64,000 bases of DNA from Clostridium guangxiense (GTDB lineage: Bacteria > Bacillota > Clostridia > Clostridiales > Clostridiaceae), in NCBI RefSeq assembly GCF_021043395.1, contig NZ_JAJNKE010000009.1, forward strand, positions 1 to 64,000, written 5' to 3'. Of this stretch, positions 55,617-64,000 are shown piece after piece. The first letter of the stretch is position 1. Each line of letters starts with the position of its first letter. The translations under genes were made by a program, and so were the position numbers. Below the pieces are notes generated by a model, which saw only the letters and a program-made list of their open reading frames with translations, did not search any database and was not told where the DNA came from.

Positions 55617-56228
55617 ATGCAAAATCCATATGAAATTCTAGGTGTAAAAGAAGGTGCCTCCCAAGAAGAAATAAAAAAGGCTTATAGAGAACTTGCAAAG
55701 AAATATCATCCTGATCAATATGGAAACAATCCTCTAAAAGATCTTGCAGAACAAAAAATGCGTGAAATTAACGAAGCATATGATTATCTTACGAAAAATG
55801 CTAGTAGCAATACATATTCTGGATATACGGACAGTTCCAGTTCAAGCTATGGTAATAATAGCTATGCAGATTATAATTCAATACGTGCCGATATAAATAA
55901 TGGGAATGTAGCCTCTGCTGAAAGTAAACTAAATAATATAAAAACAAGAGACGCTGAATGGTTTTACCTCATGGGAAATGTATGCCTAAGAAAAGGATGG
56001 TATGATAATGCCTATAAGTACATACAAAATGCCTATAATTTGAATCCTTCAAACCCAGAATACAGGTCCGCATATGAAAATTTAAGTAGGCAGAATACTT
56101 CCTATAGAAATCCATATGGCAATAGAGGATTTAATGATAGAGATGACTCTCTTTGCAATTTATGCATAAGTCTATGGTGTGCAGAAAATATATGCGACTG
56201 CCTTGGTGGCGGTATGGGTGGATGCTAA
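55617..56228 (+). CDS. DnaJ-domain protein with Cys-rich tail
   Basis: The 203 residues start with a J domain ([20 protein letters not shown] to KYHPDQYGN), HPD intact, giving Hsp70 co-chaperone activity. A Ser/Tyr-rich linker, a short TPR-like helical part and a C-terminal tail with [19 protein letters not shown] follow. The tail has six Cys in the last 33 residues. Start ATG at 55617 with AAGGAG 12 nt upstream. Last gene of the CYTH-DUF5685 operon. Confidence 0.88.
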   Translation: MQNPYEILGVKEGASQEEIKKAYRELAKKYHPDQYGNNPLKDLAEQKMREINEAYDYLTKNASSNTYSGYTDSSSSSYGNNSYADYNSIRADINNGNVASAESKLNNIKTRDAEWFYLMGNVCLRKGWYDNAYKYIQNAYNLNPSNPEYRSAYENLSRQNTSYRNPYGNRGFNDRDDSLCNLCISLWCAENICDCLGGGMGGC

Positions 56229-56300
56229 TATCATATACATTTTATAGTACATAAAATCTAAAAAAAAATATATATAAAGGTTATACAAGTAATATTTTTT

Positions 56301-56335
56301 AGTTCACAATTCACCTTAGCTGTGAATTGTGAACT
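56301..56335. repeat. Palindromic intergenic repeat (ACAATTCAC type)
   Basis: AGTTCACAATTCAC and GTGAATTGTGAACT pair perfectly around CTTAGCT, between the DnaJ gene and the next gene. Same core as the repeat at 29228-29278. Confidence 0.72.
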
Positions 56336-56409
56336 ACGCATTGTGCATTATTAAAAATACATGAAATAAAATAAAATTTTTTTATAATATAAAAGGAGCG
56401 CTATAAAGT

Positions 56410-56916
56410 ATGGATAAAACTAAAAAATTGACAAGAAGCAGCTTTTATACTGCACTCTCGGTTTTAATAATATACTTGTCCACAATAATGCCTGTAGGAA
56501 GATTATATCTTTTAGCTGTTGCCTGCTGTATTATACCAATATCAATTTTAACTACAGATATAAAACATTCGCTTTTAGTCTATGTTGCCTCCTCCATGCT
56601 CAGTATATTATTATTAGGAGTGAAAATTAACGTATTTTCGTATATAATCTTCTTTGGAATTTATGGATTTGTAAAGCTATATATAGAAAAATTAAGAAAA
56701 CTATATATAGAGGTTTTTTTAAAACTAGTGTTTTACAATGCAGCAGTTCTAATTATATTCATGATATATAACGCTTTATTCATTAATACTAGTAATATAA
56801 AGCTTCCTATTTACCTAATTGTACTTATCTCAGAGCCAATATTCTTGCTGTGTGATTATGTAATCACTTTATTTATAGGCTACATGAATAGACACTTTAT
56901 TAAGACTTTGCTTTAG
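56410..56916 (+). CDS. Hypothetical membrane protein
   Basis: The 168 residues hold about five membrane segments, short loops and a basic start (DKTKKLTRSS). The pattern resembles small ECF/YybS-type integral membrane proteins, but I cannot assign a family. AAAGGAGC precedes the ATG. No partner gene adjacent. Confidence 0.68.
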   Translation: MDKTKKLTRSSFYTALSVLIIYLSTIMPVGRLYLLAVACCIIPISILTTDIKHSLLVYVASSMLSILLLGVKINVFSYIIFFGIYGFVKLYIEKLRKLYIEVFLKLVFYNAAVLIIFMIYNALFINTSNIKLPIYLIVLISEPIFLLCDYVITLFIGYMNRHFIKTLL

Positions 56917-57074
56917 TACGTTTACCTATGTTTAAAAAAATTTTTATAATACATGGTAATGCATTTAAATAGGTATTAAATTATAAATGAGTAATCCTTA
57001 GAGCCCATTTATGACATAAGTTTTATCAACATTCTTTTAAATCAGACTTTTTATTAAAAATTTCAGATAAAATA

Positions 57075-57102
57075 TTGACAAATTTTTAATAAATGCTATA
57101 AT
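57075..57102 (+). promoter_or_regulatory. Promoter of tRNA-Gln
   Basis: TTGACA (57075-57080), 16-bp spacer, TATAAT (57097-57102), the strongest match in the area, 35 nt before the tRNA. Confidence 0.85.
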
Positions 57103-57137
57103 AATATTTGTCGCTGCGGTGCAGTAAAGGAAATTAA

Positions 57138-57214
57138 TGCCCTATAGCCAAATTGGTAAGGCACCTGACTCTGGATCAGGCATTGTGTAGGTTCGAGTCC
57201 TGCTAGGGCAGCCA
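57138..57214 (+). tRNA. tRNA-Gln (anticodon CUG)
   Basis: Acceptor TGCCCTA pairs with TAGGGCA, followed by G and an encoded CCA. The anticodon arm CTGA-CTCTGGA-TCAG has CTG at 34-36, reading CAG codons. The U1-A72 end is usual for tRNA-Gln. T-arm GTAGGTTCGAGTCCTGC is complete. Confidence 0.96.
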
Positions 57215-57241
57215 AAAACTTCAAGTTATTCTTGAAGTTTT
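57215..57241 (+). terminator. tRNA-Gln terminator
   Basis: AAAACTTCAAG pairs with CTTGAAGTTTT around TTATT, followed by T-run, directly after the tRNA CCA. Confidence 0.88.
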
Positions 57242-57268
57242 TTATGTATATCTTTAAATTTATGAATC

Positions 57269-57297
57269 TTGACAATAGTTTATTGTTAAACTATAAT
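57269..57297 (+). promoter_or_regulatory. Promoter of the leuS T-box leader
   Basis: TTGACA (57269-57274), 17-bp spacer, TATAAT (57292-57297). Transcript starts near 57304. Confidence 0.85.
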
Positions 57298-57303
57298 TAG
57301 TAA

Positions 57304-57541
57304 TTACAAAATAAAAATATCTTAAAGCTTTGAACAAGATTAGTAGCATTTTTTTCATTTTAAGAGAACTGTTGTGTGGTGAAAAACAGTATTGAACAAT
57401 GTGAACTCGCTTGGGAGCTTATCTGAAGAAAATCAGATACGGATTTATCCGTTAAATTTTTAAGTGGGGTATTTTCCTAATTTGAGTGGTACCACGGAAG
57501 TATAGCTTTCGTCTCATTATATGAGATGAAAGCTTTTTTAT
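57304..57541 (+). promoter_or_regulatory. T-box leader of leuS
   Basis: The leader has GTGTGGTGAAAAACAG in stem I, specifier CUC at 57406-57408 in the context GAA-CUC-G-CUUGGGAG, and the T-box GAGTGGTACCACGG at 57484-57497 that pairs with the tRNA CCA end. The terminator AGCTTTCGTCTCAT/ATGAGATGAAAGCT plus T-run is at 57504-57541. Uncharged tRNA-Leu(GAG) binding favours the antiterminator and leuS expression. Confidence 0.92.
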
Positions 57542-57629
57542 TAGGTTAAATTCGATAGAACAAGACAACAACCCTATCGATTTTCATTTATACATAACAA
57601 ATTTATATTAAATAGGAGGTTTAATTTTA

Positions 57630-60068
57630 ATGAGCAATTACAGTATTAAGATAGACGAAAAATGGCAGAAAAAATGGGAAGAAACTAATCTATACAAGTT
57701 TGATGAAAACAACTTAGAAAAGAAACTATATGTTCTTGAAATGTTTTCTTATCCTTCAGGTGCAAAACTTCATGCTGGTCATTGGTTCAACTATGGCCCT
57801 GTAGATTCTTGGGCAAGATTTAAAAGAATGCAGGGATATAATATATTCCAGCCTATGGGTTTTGATGCTTTTGGACTTCCAGCTGAAAATTATGCAATAA
57901 AAACTGGTATACATCCAAAAGATTCAACTTTCAAAAATATTGATACAATGGAAAAACAACTTAAGGCTATGGGCGCTATGTTTGATTGGAACCACGAAGT
58001 AATAACATGCATGCCAGATTACTATAAATGGACTCAGTGGCTATTCCTCAAGCTTTATGAAAAAGGATTAGCTTATAGAAAAAAAGCACCAGTAAATTGG
58101 TGCCCTAGCTGTAACACCGTTCTTGCAAATGAACAAGTTATCGACGGATGCTGTGAAAGATGCAGCACTGAAGTTGTAAAAAAAGATTTAACTCAATGGT
58201 TCTTTAAAATAACTGATTATGCTGATGAACTTTTAGAAAAGCTTGACGATATCGATTGGCCTGAAAAAACAAAGGCAATGCAAAGACACTGGATAGGTAA
58301 ATCTAAAGGTGCAGAAGTTACTTTTAAAATATGTGACAGTGACAAAACCTTTGATGTATTCACAACAAGAGTAGATACACTATATGGTGTAACTTATGTT
58401 GTACTCGCTCCTGAAAGCCCACTTGCTAATGAACTTACAAAACCTGAATTTAAAGAAGCCGTTGAAGAATATAAAAACCATTCCCAAAAACAATCTGAAA
58501 TTGAAAGACAATCTGTAACTAGAGAAAAAACGGGAGTATTTACAGGCTCTTATGCTATAAACCCCGTAAACGGAAAAAAAGTTCCTATATGGATTGCAGA
58601 TTACGTAATATACAGTTATGGTACTGGTGCAGTTATGGCCGTTCCTTCACATGATGAAAGAGATTTTGCTTTTGCTACAAAATATAATCTTCCTATTATA
58701 AGGGTCGTTGAAGGTGGAGAAGAACTTCCTTACGCAGGTTATGGAAAACTTGTTAACAGTGAAGAATTCAATGGTCTTAAAGGTAATGAAGCTAAGGAAG
58801 CTATCGTTGCAAAATTATCCAAAGAGAACTTAGGAAGATGGAAAGTAAATTATAGACTTCGTGATTGGCTTGTATCAAGACAAAGATATTGGGGTGCTCC
58901 TATTCCCGTAGTTTATTGTGACAAGTGCGGTATAGTACCTGTTCCAGAAGAGCAGCTTCCAGTTGAACTTCCTTATAACGTTGAATTTGCTCCTGATGGT
59001 AAATCCCCTCTTTTAAAGTCCGAGGAATTCATCAACACTACATGTCCTAAATGTGGTGGTCATGCAAGAAGAGAAGCTGATACATTAGATACATTTGTAT
59101 GTTCATCATGGTACTATTTAAGATATGCAGACAATAAAAATAATGATAAAGCCTTTGATAAGGACGTAATTGATAAAATGCTTCCTGTAGATAAATATGT
59201 AGGTGGTCCTGAACATGCTTGTATGCATTTGTTATATGCAAGATTTATGACAAAAGCCCTTAGAGATATGGGATATCTTAATTTCGATGAACCATTCTTG
59301 TCACTAAGACATCAAGGTTTAATTCTAGGTCCTGACGGTCAAAAGATGAGTAAATCAAAAGGAAATACCATCTCTCCAGACGATTGTATAACTGAATTTG
59401 GCTCCGATGTTTTCAGAATGTATTTAATGTTTGGCTTTGATTATGCTGAAGGTGGCGCTTGGAGCGATGACGGCATAAAATCAATTGCTAAATTTGTTGA
59501 CAGAATAGATAGAATAGTTTCTTCTTATAAAGAAGAAATGAGCAAAAAATCTAACTCAAACTCCAATTTAGGAAATGCTGAGAAAGAACTTAATTACACA
59601 AGAAATCATTCAATAAAATCAATTACAAATGATATGGATAAATTTCAATTTAATACCTGCATAGCAAGAATGATGGAATTTGCAAATGCTCTATCAAAAT
59701 ACTTGAATACAGAAAATAAAAATCTTGCATTTTTAAAAGAAGCAATGGTAGACTTTATAAGACTTCTCGCTCCTTTTGCTCCTCATTTTAGTGAAGAACA
59801 GTGGGAAGCTATTGGTATGGATTACTCCGTATTTAATGAAAAATGGCCTAAATATAATGAAGCTGCTTTAGTTAAAGATGAAGTAGAAATTGCAATTCAG
59901 GTTAATGGAAAAATTAAAGCAAGAATCACTATTCCAAGTAACCTTAAAGATGAAGAAATAAAAAGTATTTCTCTAGATAATGAAACTGTAAAAGCTGCTA
60001 CAACAGGAAAAAATATTGTTAAAGTAATTGTTATAAAAGGAAGACTTGTAAATATAGTTGTTAAATAA
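57630..60068 (+). CDS. leuS: Leucyl-tRNA synthetase
   Basis: Charges tRNA-Leu. Class I enzyme of 812 residues with HIGH-region GAKLHAGHW near 48, [17 protein letters not shown], zinc motif [21 protein letters not shown], an editing domain ([35 protein letters not shown]) and [15 protein letters not shown] near 570. GGAGGT precedes the ATG. Regulated by the T-box leader upstream. Confidence 0.97.
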   Translation: MSNYSIKIDEKWQKKWEETNLYKFDENNLEKKLYVLEMFSYPSGAKLHAGHWFNYGPVDSWARFKRMQGYNIFQPMGFDAFGLPAENYAIKTGIHPKDSTFKNIDTMEKQLKAMGAMFDWNHEVITCMPDYYKWTQWLFLKLYEKGLAYRKKAPVNWCPSCNTVLANEQVIDGCCERCSTEVVKKDLTQWFFKITDYADELLEKLDDIDWPEKTKAMQRHWIGKSKGAEVTFKICDSDKTFDVFTTRVDTLYGVTYVVLAPESPLANELTKPEFKEAVEEYKNHSQKQSEIERQSVTREKTGVFTGSYAINPVNGKKVPIWIADYVIYSYGTGAVMAVPSHDERDFAFATKYNLPIIRVVEGGEELPYAGYGKLVNSEEFNGLKGNEAKEAIVAKLSKENLGRWKVNYRLRDWLVSRQRYWGAPIPVVYCDKCGIVPVPEEQLPVELPYNVEFAPDGKSPLLKSEEFINTTCPKCGGHARREADTLDTFVCSSWYYLRYADNKNNDKAFDKDVIDKMLPVDKYVGGPEHACMHLLYARFMTKALRDMGYLNFDEPFLSLRHQGLILGPDGQKMSKSKGNTISPDDCITEFGSDVFRMYLMFGFDYAEGGAWSDDGIKSIAKFVDRIDRIVSSYKEEMSKKSNSNSNLGNAEKELNYTRNHSIKSITNDMDKFQFNTCIARMMEFANALSKYLNTENKNLAFLKEAMVDFIRLLAPFAPHFSEEQWEAIGMDYSVFNEKWPKYNEAALVKDEVEIAIQVNGKIKARITIPSNLKDEEIKSISLDNETVKAATTGKNIVKVIVIKGRLVNIVVK

Positions 60069-60076
60069 AGAATTAG

Positions 60077-60115
60077 GAAGTAACGGTATTTTTTAATGTT
60101 AAACACTGTTACTTC
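60077..60115 (+). terminator. leuS terminator
   Basis: GAAGTAACGGT pairs with ACTGTTACTTC (one G-U), a 17-nt T-rich loop, and a short T-rich tail. Confidence 0.65.
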
Positions 60116-60365
60116 TCTTAAATTTTAATGCAATTTTAATATTCTAAAGTTAATATGGGAGAACAAAATATTTTTAAAATTTTATATATAGTAAAACTTG
60201 AAAATTGTAAATTCGGAGTTTATCAAGACAAATTAGAAATGTAGGCTTTTCAATAATATATGTTGGAAATCATTATCCTTCAAATATTATTTATGTATAT
60301 ATTATGGTATTTGTTACAAACTATTTATATAATTTATTATTTATTTTAAGCCGTAATGAGAGTAG

Positions 60366-60872
60366 GTGTATGTTATTATATCAAATTCAAAAAAAAGCAG
60401 TGTAAATCGCAATGTATTCCATAAAGGTTTTGAAATTGCAATATTATTAAAAGCTATAGATGGTATTTTAGAAATTATAGGTGGAATTTTGTTAGTCTTT
60501 CTAAATCCAAGTAGATTAAATAATTTATTAGTTTGGTTAACACAGCATGAGTTATCAGAAGATCCAAGGGATGTTATTGCCAATTTTATGATAAAGTTAA
60601 GTGCAAAATTTACTATGAGTACGCAATACTTTGGAATTTTTTACTTGATCTCCCACGGAATAATTAAATTAATTCTTATAATCTTTTTATATAAAAGAAA
60701 AATTTGGGCTTATCCACTTACTATAATATCATTAATTATGTTTATAATATATCAAATTTATAGATATATACTAAATCCTTCTATTGGGCTACTAATACTA
60801 ACTATTTTTGATGTTATAATGATAATATTAACCTTTATAGAATATAGAAGAATAAAAAGCGCTTTTATCTAA
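60366..60872 (+). CDS. DUF2127 family membrane protein
   Basis: The 168 residues hold four membrane helices and the DUF2127 features HKGFEIAILLKAIDGILEIIGG near 20 and YLISHGIIKLILIIFLYKRK near 95. The start is uncertain: a GTG at 60366 fits the frame but the ribosome site is poor. Function unknown. About 300 bp upstream hold no gene. Confidence 0.75.
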   Translation: MYVIISNSKKSSVNRNVFHKGFEIAILLKAIDGILEIIGGILLVFLNPSRLNNLLVWLTQHELSEDPRDVIANFMIKLSAKFTMSTQYFGIFYLISHGIIKLILIIFLYKRKIWAYPLTIISLIMFIIYQIYRYILNPSIGLLILTIFDVIMIILTFIEYRRIKSAFI

Positions 60873-60898
60873 TCAGAAGAAGCTATTGATGATAACTT

Positions 60899-60932
60899 AA
60901 AGTGGATAAAATTTAAAGATTTTACCCACTTT
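60899..60932. terminator. Bidirectional terminator between DUF2127 gene and gerKC
   Basis: AAAGTGGATAAAAT pairs with ATTTTACCCACTTT (one mismatch) between convergent genes. Confidence 0.7.
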
Positions 60933-60972
60933 TGTCTCGTCATGTGTTTTGCTGGTAATATTCATCGTATTC

Positions 60973-62085
60973 CTAATAGAATGATGCTGATTTTCCACCT
61001 CCCTCAATTGTAACTACTGGTTCAATATTAAGCTGTGTTTTTTGTATCAAATTTTTCCTTCTAATTTTATATTTGTTTTCGAAATCATCCTCAATATTAA
61101 ATATATCTATACCCTTTTTCTTAAATTTATTAAAAATCTTATTAGCATTATTAATTAAATTTTTATCAGCATTTATTTCTATTTTTTTAATATTTTCTTT
61201 ACTTAAATTTATCTCTTGCTGACTTTCAGCTATAGATGCCCTTACATTCATTTTCTTAGTTAAGTACACCTTATTTTTATCATAACTTATATCTGTTTTA
61301 GTATTATTCCTAAGTACTTCAAGTGAGATAAATTTACTTTTGTTTGTCGGACTTATAACTTCCATTACTCCTGAACTAATTCTGTTAACAATAAAGTTAT
61401 ATGCTTCTGTTTCCGATTTTTCGATAACATCAATCATTTTATCATTTACAAAAACAGCTCCACCATTAAGTTCAACAGAATTTTTATATTTATTTTTCCC
61501 ATGACTTATGACAGTCATTATACTTGCCCTATCAAGTTCAGTTCTTTGATTTAAAAAATCTGCATATTGAATTCTTACTGCTCTCGCTGAAACTCTTACA
61601 TTTTTCATCAAGTCATTTATTAGAATACCTACATACTGTTCTTCTTTAAAACCACCTTGTAAAATTTCTTCAACATTTCCTGTATAAACAGCCATATATG
61701 GCTTTAAATAAAATTGAGGATTTCTTGTCAAAACATCTATAAATTGCTTAATTCCGGCTCTTGCTGCCTTTTCAGAAAATATTATAGCCTTAATTTGAGT
61801 ATAATTTATTTCATATCCAGATTGTAAACTTATATCCCTTATTGCCTCAAATACAGTCTTTCCTCTTCCTCTAAATATCAATCTTTGAGACTTTTCACTG
61901 CCTTTAGTTAAAGTTCTTTGTGATTCGAATGCCTCTAAATAAACCAAAACATTATTGTCTGGATCTATATCATATACTAAAGCAGTGGCAAAAACAATTT
62001 TATCAATATCTCTATAATTAAAACATCCCGTAAACGTAGTAATATAAATTAAAATTAAAAATATAGATAAATATCTTTTCTTCAT
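60973..62085 (-). CDS. gerKC: Spore germination lipoprotein GerKC (Ger(x)C family)
   Basis: Lipoprotein C-subunit of a nutrient germinant receptor. The 370 residues begin with a lipoprotein signal whose lipobox is FTGC (Cys21), followed by the Ger(x)C features DIDKIVFATALVYDID and the N-terminal and C-terminal domains. It overlaps the gerKA stop, so the two are translated together. The tail ends in GGGKSASFY. Confidence 0.9.
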   Translation of the reverse strand: MKKRYLSIFLILIYITTFTGCFNYRDIDKIVFATALVYDIDPDNNVLVYLEAFESQRTLTKGSEKSQRLIFRGRGKTVFEAIRDISLQSGYEINYTQIKAIIFSEKAARAGIKQFIDVLTRNPQFYLKPYMAVYTGNVEEILQGGFKEEQYVGILINDLMKNVRVSARAVRIQYADFLNQRTELDRASIMTVISHGKNKYKNSVELNGGAVFVNDKMIDVIEKSETEAYNFIVNRISSGVMEVISPTNKSKFISLEVLRNNTKTDISYDKNKVYLTKKMNVRASIAESQQEINLSKENIKKIEINADKNLINNANKIFNKFKKKGIDIFNIEDDFENKYKIRRKNLIQKTQLNIEPVVTIEGGGKSASFY

Positions 62086-63485
62086 ATGTTATCATCCTTT
62101 TTCAATGATTGATTACTTATTTCATCAAGATCACCTCTTAACACTTGATCATCATTTCTAACATCCCTCATTGTTTTTATTGGATATATATAAGGATAGC
62201 CCATTGTTTTAAGAGAACCTACATGTGAAATAAATACAAAAAAACCAACATAAAGCCCAGGAAGTCCACAAAATCCCGCAAGTAATGTTATTAATAATGA
62301 CCAAATAGAAATAGCTCCATATAGTTTTGGAATCAAAAATGATGATATAGAACTAAGTGCTACAACTATGATTGTTATTTCTGATGCTAAGCCTGCACCA
62401 ACTGCGGATTCACCTAAGATTAAAGCACCGACTATGCTCATTGCCTGACCAACAGGCTGCGGAAGTCTTATTCCGGCTTCTCTTAATATTTGAAAAAACA
62501 ATGCCATCATAAGTATTTCAACTATTGTAGGAAATGGAACTCCTGCCCTTGAAAGAGACAATCTAAAAATAAATAATGATGGAATCAAAGAAAAATGATA
62601 AGTCGTAATTGCAATATACAGTGCCGGCAATAGTAAAGTTATCATAAATGCAACCCACCTTAAAACTCTTGTGCAATTAACAACATATTTATTGAGATAA
62701 TAATCATCTGCTGCTTGAAAGTTCTCATAAAAAAAATACGGTGCAGTTATTACAAATGGTGTTCCATCAACTATTACTCCAACCTTTCCTTTTAGAATTT
62801 TAGCTGCTGCTATATCTGCCTTCTCTGTATAACCAACCGTATCAAATACTGTGCCTCTACTTTTTAGCTTATCTTCTATATAGTTAGTATCAAGAATATA
62901 CTCTGTACTAATTTGCTTAATTTTATTTTTCACATCATTTACAAGTCCTTCTGGAGCAGTACCTTTTAAATATGCTACAACCACTACTGTCTGTGACTTA
63001 TCTCCAACCATAACACTTTCAAATTTTAAATTTCCATCTCTTATTTTTCTTCTTATAAGTGAAATGTTATCTACAAAAGCTTCTGTAAATCCTTCTCTTG
63101 GTCCTTTTAGAACATTCTCTGTTATTGGTATACTTACAGATCTTCTTACGAATCCTTTAGCCTCACAGAACATCATTCCTTCACAAAAATCACATATTAT
63201 AACCACATCACCAAGTAATATATGAAGGATTGCATCCCCTTTATCCTTAACATCACCTATAGAAAATGCAAAAAGTGAATTATTTTTAATATCCTCCAAA
63301 CTCTTAATATTATCTTTATATTCAAGTATTGGAGCTACTATATATTCACTTATAAAATGTGAATCACAAAGATTATCTATAAAAATCATAGTTATAGTTC
63401 CATTTTCAGATTCAATAATTCTATACTTTACATCTACATTTCCCTTGAATTTTTCCTTTATATATTTGAGTTTATCTTCATTCAT
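62082..63485 (-). CDS. gerKA: Spore germination protein GerKA (GerA family)
   Basis: A-subunit of a germinant receptor in the inner spore membrane. The 467 residues have the N-terminal soluble GerA domain, VIVDGTPFVITAPYFFYENFQ near 235, then about five membrane helices from 280 (WVAFMITLLLPALYIAITTY). Family motifs LPQPVGQAMSIVGALILGESAVGAGL are present. Start at ATG 63485 after GGGTGG rather than the GTG three codons earlier. The B-subunit gene diverges upstream, as in the C. perfringens gerK locus. Confidence 0.92.
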   Translation of the reverse strand: MNEDKLKYIKEKFKGNVDVKYRIIESENGTITMIFIDNLCDSHFISEYIVAPILEYKDNIKSLEDIKNNSLFAFSIGDVKDKGDAILHILLGDVVIICDFCEGMMFCEAKGFVRRSVSIPITENVLKGPREGFTEAFVDNISLIRRKIRDGNLKFESVMVGDKSQTVVVVAYLKGTAPEGLVNDVKNKIKQISTEYILDTNYIEDKLKSRGTVFDTVGYTEKADIAAAKILKGKVGVIVDGTPFVITAPYFFYENFQAADDYYLNKYVVNCTRVLRWVAFMITLLLPALYIAITTYHFSLIPSLFIFRLSLSRAGVPFPTIVEILMMALFFQILREAGIRLPQPVGQAMSIVGALILGESAVGAGLASEITIIVVALSSISSFLIPKLYGAISIWSLLITLLAGFCGLPGLYVGFFVFISHVGSLKTMGYPYIYPIKTMRDVRNDDQVLRGDLDEISNQSLKKDDNI

Positions 63486-63589
63486 ATTTACCACCCAAAC
63501 TTATTATCCTCTAGAAATTTGAATAATATTCATTGGGTTAGAAAATAATAAATCCATACTGAATTTTTATTGAAAGGAACGTTTCAAAT

Positions 63590-64000
63590 ATGAAAAGCCT
63601 TAACAAAAATTATCTTATACCAATTATTATAGCGGTCCCAATGCTTTCAATGAAAACATATCCGACAATTATGACAGCACTAGGTGGAAGAGATACTTGG
63701 ATAGCTGTTATTGTTGCGACAATGCTTTTACTATTATTTTGCTTATTAGTAATAAAAGCATTTAAATGTAATAATCATGATGATGACTTAAAAGCTATAT
63801 ATTGCACTTCTTTAGGAAAACCATTAGGTGTGCTTTTTCTTACGCTATTTGCAATATGTCTAATTTTAACCTTAATCGAATGTTCGTCGGTTGAAGCAAA
63901 CCTTTTACATGTTAATATCTTATTTGAAACGCCTCAGTGGTATTTTGTCATATTTTTTATACTTCCAACATTATATACTGTCTATAAGGGGGAAGGAGCA
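63590..64000 (+). CDS. gerKB: Spore germination permease GerKB, partial (3' cut)
   Basis: The reading frame runs to the window end without a stop (137 codons seen). It begins at ATG 63590 with GAAAGGAA upstream. The protein shows several membrane helices and the GerAB/amino-acid-permease opening (IIIAVPMLSMKTYPTIMTALGG). It is divergent from gerKA-gerKC across 104 bp. The rest lies beyond the window. Confidence 0.88.
   Translation, partial: MKSLNKNYLIPIIIAVPMLSMKTYPTIMTALGGRDTWIAVIVATMLLLLFCLLVIKAFKCNNHDDDLKAIYCTSLGKPLGVLFLTLFAICLILTLIECSSVEANLLHVNILFETPQWYFVIFFILPTLYTVYKGEGA

Overview
The window is AT-rich chromosomal DNA from a spore-forming, low-GC anaerobic Firmicute of the genus Clostridium. 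Evidence for this: spore germination genes (gerA-type operon, SleB), Rnr-SmpB-tmRNA linkage, T-box leaders, A/T-rich intergenic regions, strong GGAGG ribosome sites, many TTG/GTG starts, and a CggR-controlled glycolytic operon next to rpoN. The gene order strongly resembles what I remember of Clostridium acetobutylicum, but that species call is from memory, not a search. Nothing looks like a prophage, ICE, CRISPR array or defence island; this is core chromosome with a few small repeat families.

Layout. 1-1.7 kb: a folded 161-nt element of unknown nature, tmRNA (ssrA) and smpB. 1.9-4.5 kb: rnr and secG. 4.7-13.7 kb, minus strand: rpoN, then cggR-gap-pgk-tpiA-gpmI and eno, with a promoter and a 20-bp-period CggR operator in front of cggR. 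13.9-17.5 kb: DegV, TrmL, a HAD phosphatase and an aldose epimerase-like protein. 17.7-20.4 kb: an ABC exporter whose ATPase is intact but whose two permease genes are each broken. 20.4-23.4 kb: a small unknown ORF, ilvE, a nucleoside phosphorylase and tRNA-Leu(CAG). 23.7-28 kb: MoxR, DUF58 and a TgpA-like transglutaminase. 28.2-31.7 kb: an M42 peptidase, then a four-gene unit of TetR regulator, FMN-binding protein, ApbE and a small bis-heme-type membrane protein, with a 39-bp palindrome over its promoter. 31.9-35.8 kb: GNAT, nth, plsC, cysE with a tRNA-Cys T-box, and sleB. 35.9-39.2 kb: an NRAMP-related transporter with a soluble PRC/MgtE-N/CBS protein, behind a leader of about 640 nt that encodes a 36-residue peptide. 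39.4-43.2 kb: amtB, a PII protein and YgiQ-type radical SAM. 43.2-48.9 kb: membrane and lipid genes (lipid kinase, TVP38, pssA), a CBS protein and L-serine dehydratase. 48.9-56.9 kb: a TGS-uridine kinase fusion, DUF421/DUF4363, a BFD ferredoxin, a nucleoid protein and a CYTH-DUF5685-DnaJ operon. 57.1-60.1 kb: tRNA-Gln(CUG) and leuS with a tRNA-Leu T-box. 60.3-64 kb: DUF2127, and gerKA-gerKC divergent from a gerKB gene cut by the window end.

The genes most likely to work together are: RNase R, SmpB and tmRNA (trans-translation); CggR with the lower-glycolysis enzymes; the TetR/FMN/ApbE/heme unit (a membrane electron-transfer module); the NRAMP-like transporter with its MgtE-like cytoplasmic partner (probably Mg2+ homeostasis); and AmtB with PII. 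The most novel candidates are the Mg-type transporter pair with its leader peptide, the flavin/heme operon, the folded element at 311-471, and a short GNRA-hairpin repeat family that sits just after stop codons, twice as pairs with a 94-95 bp period.
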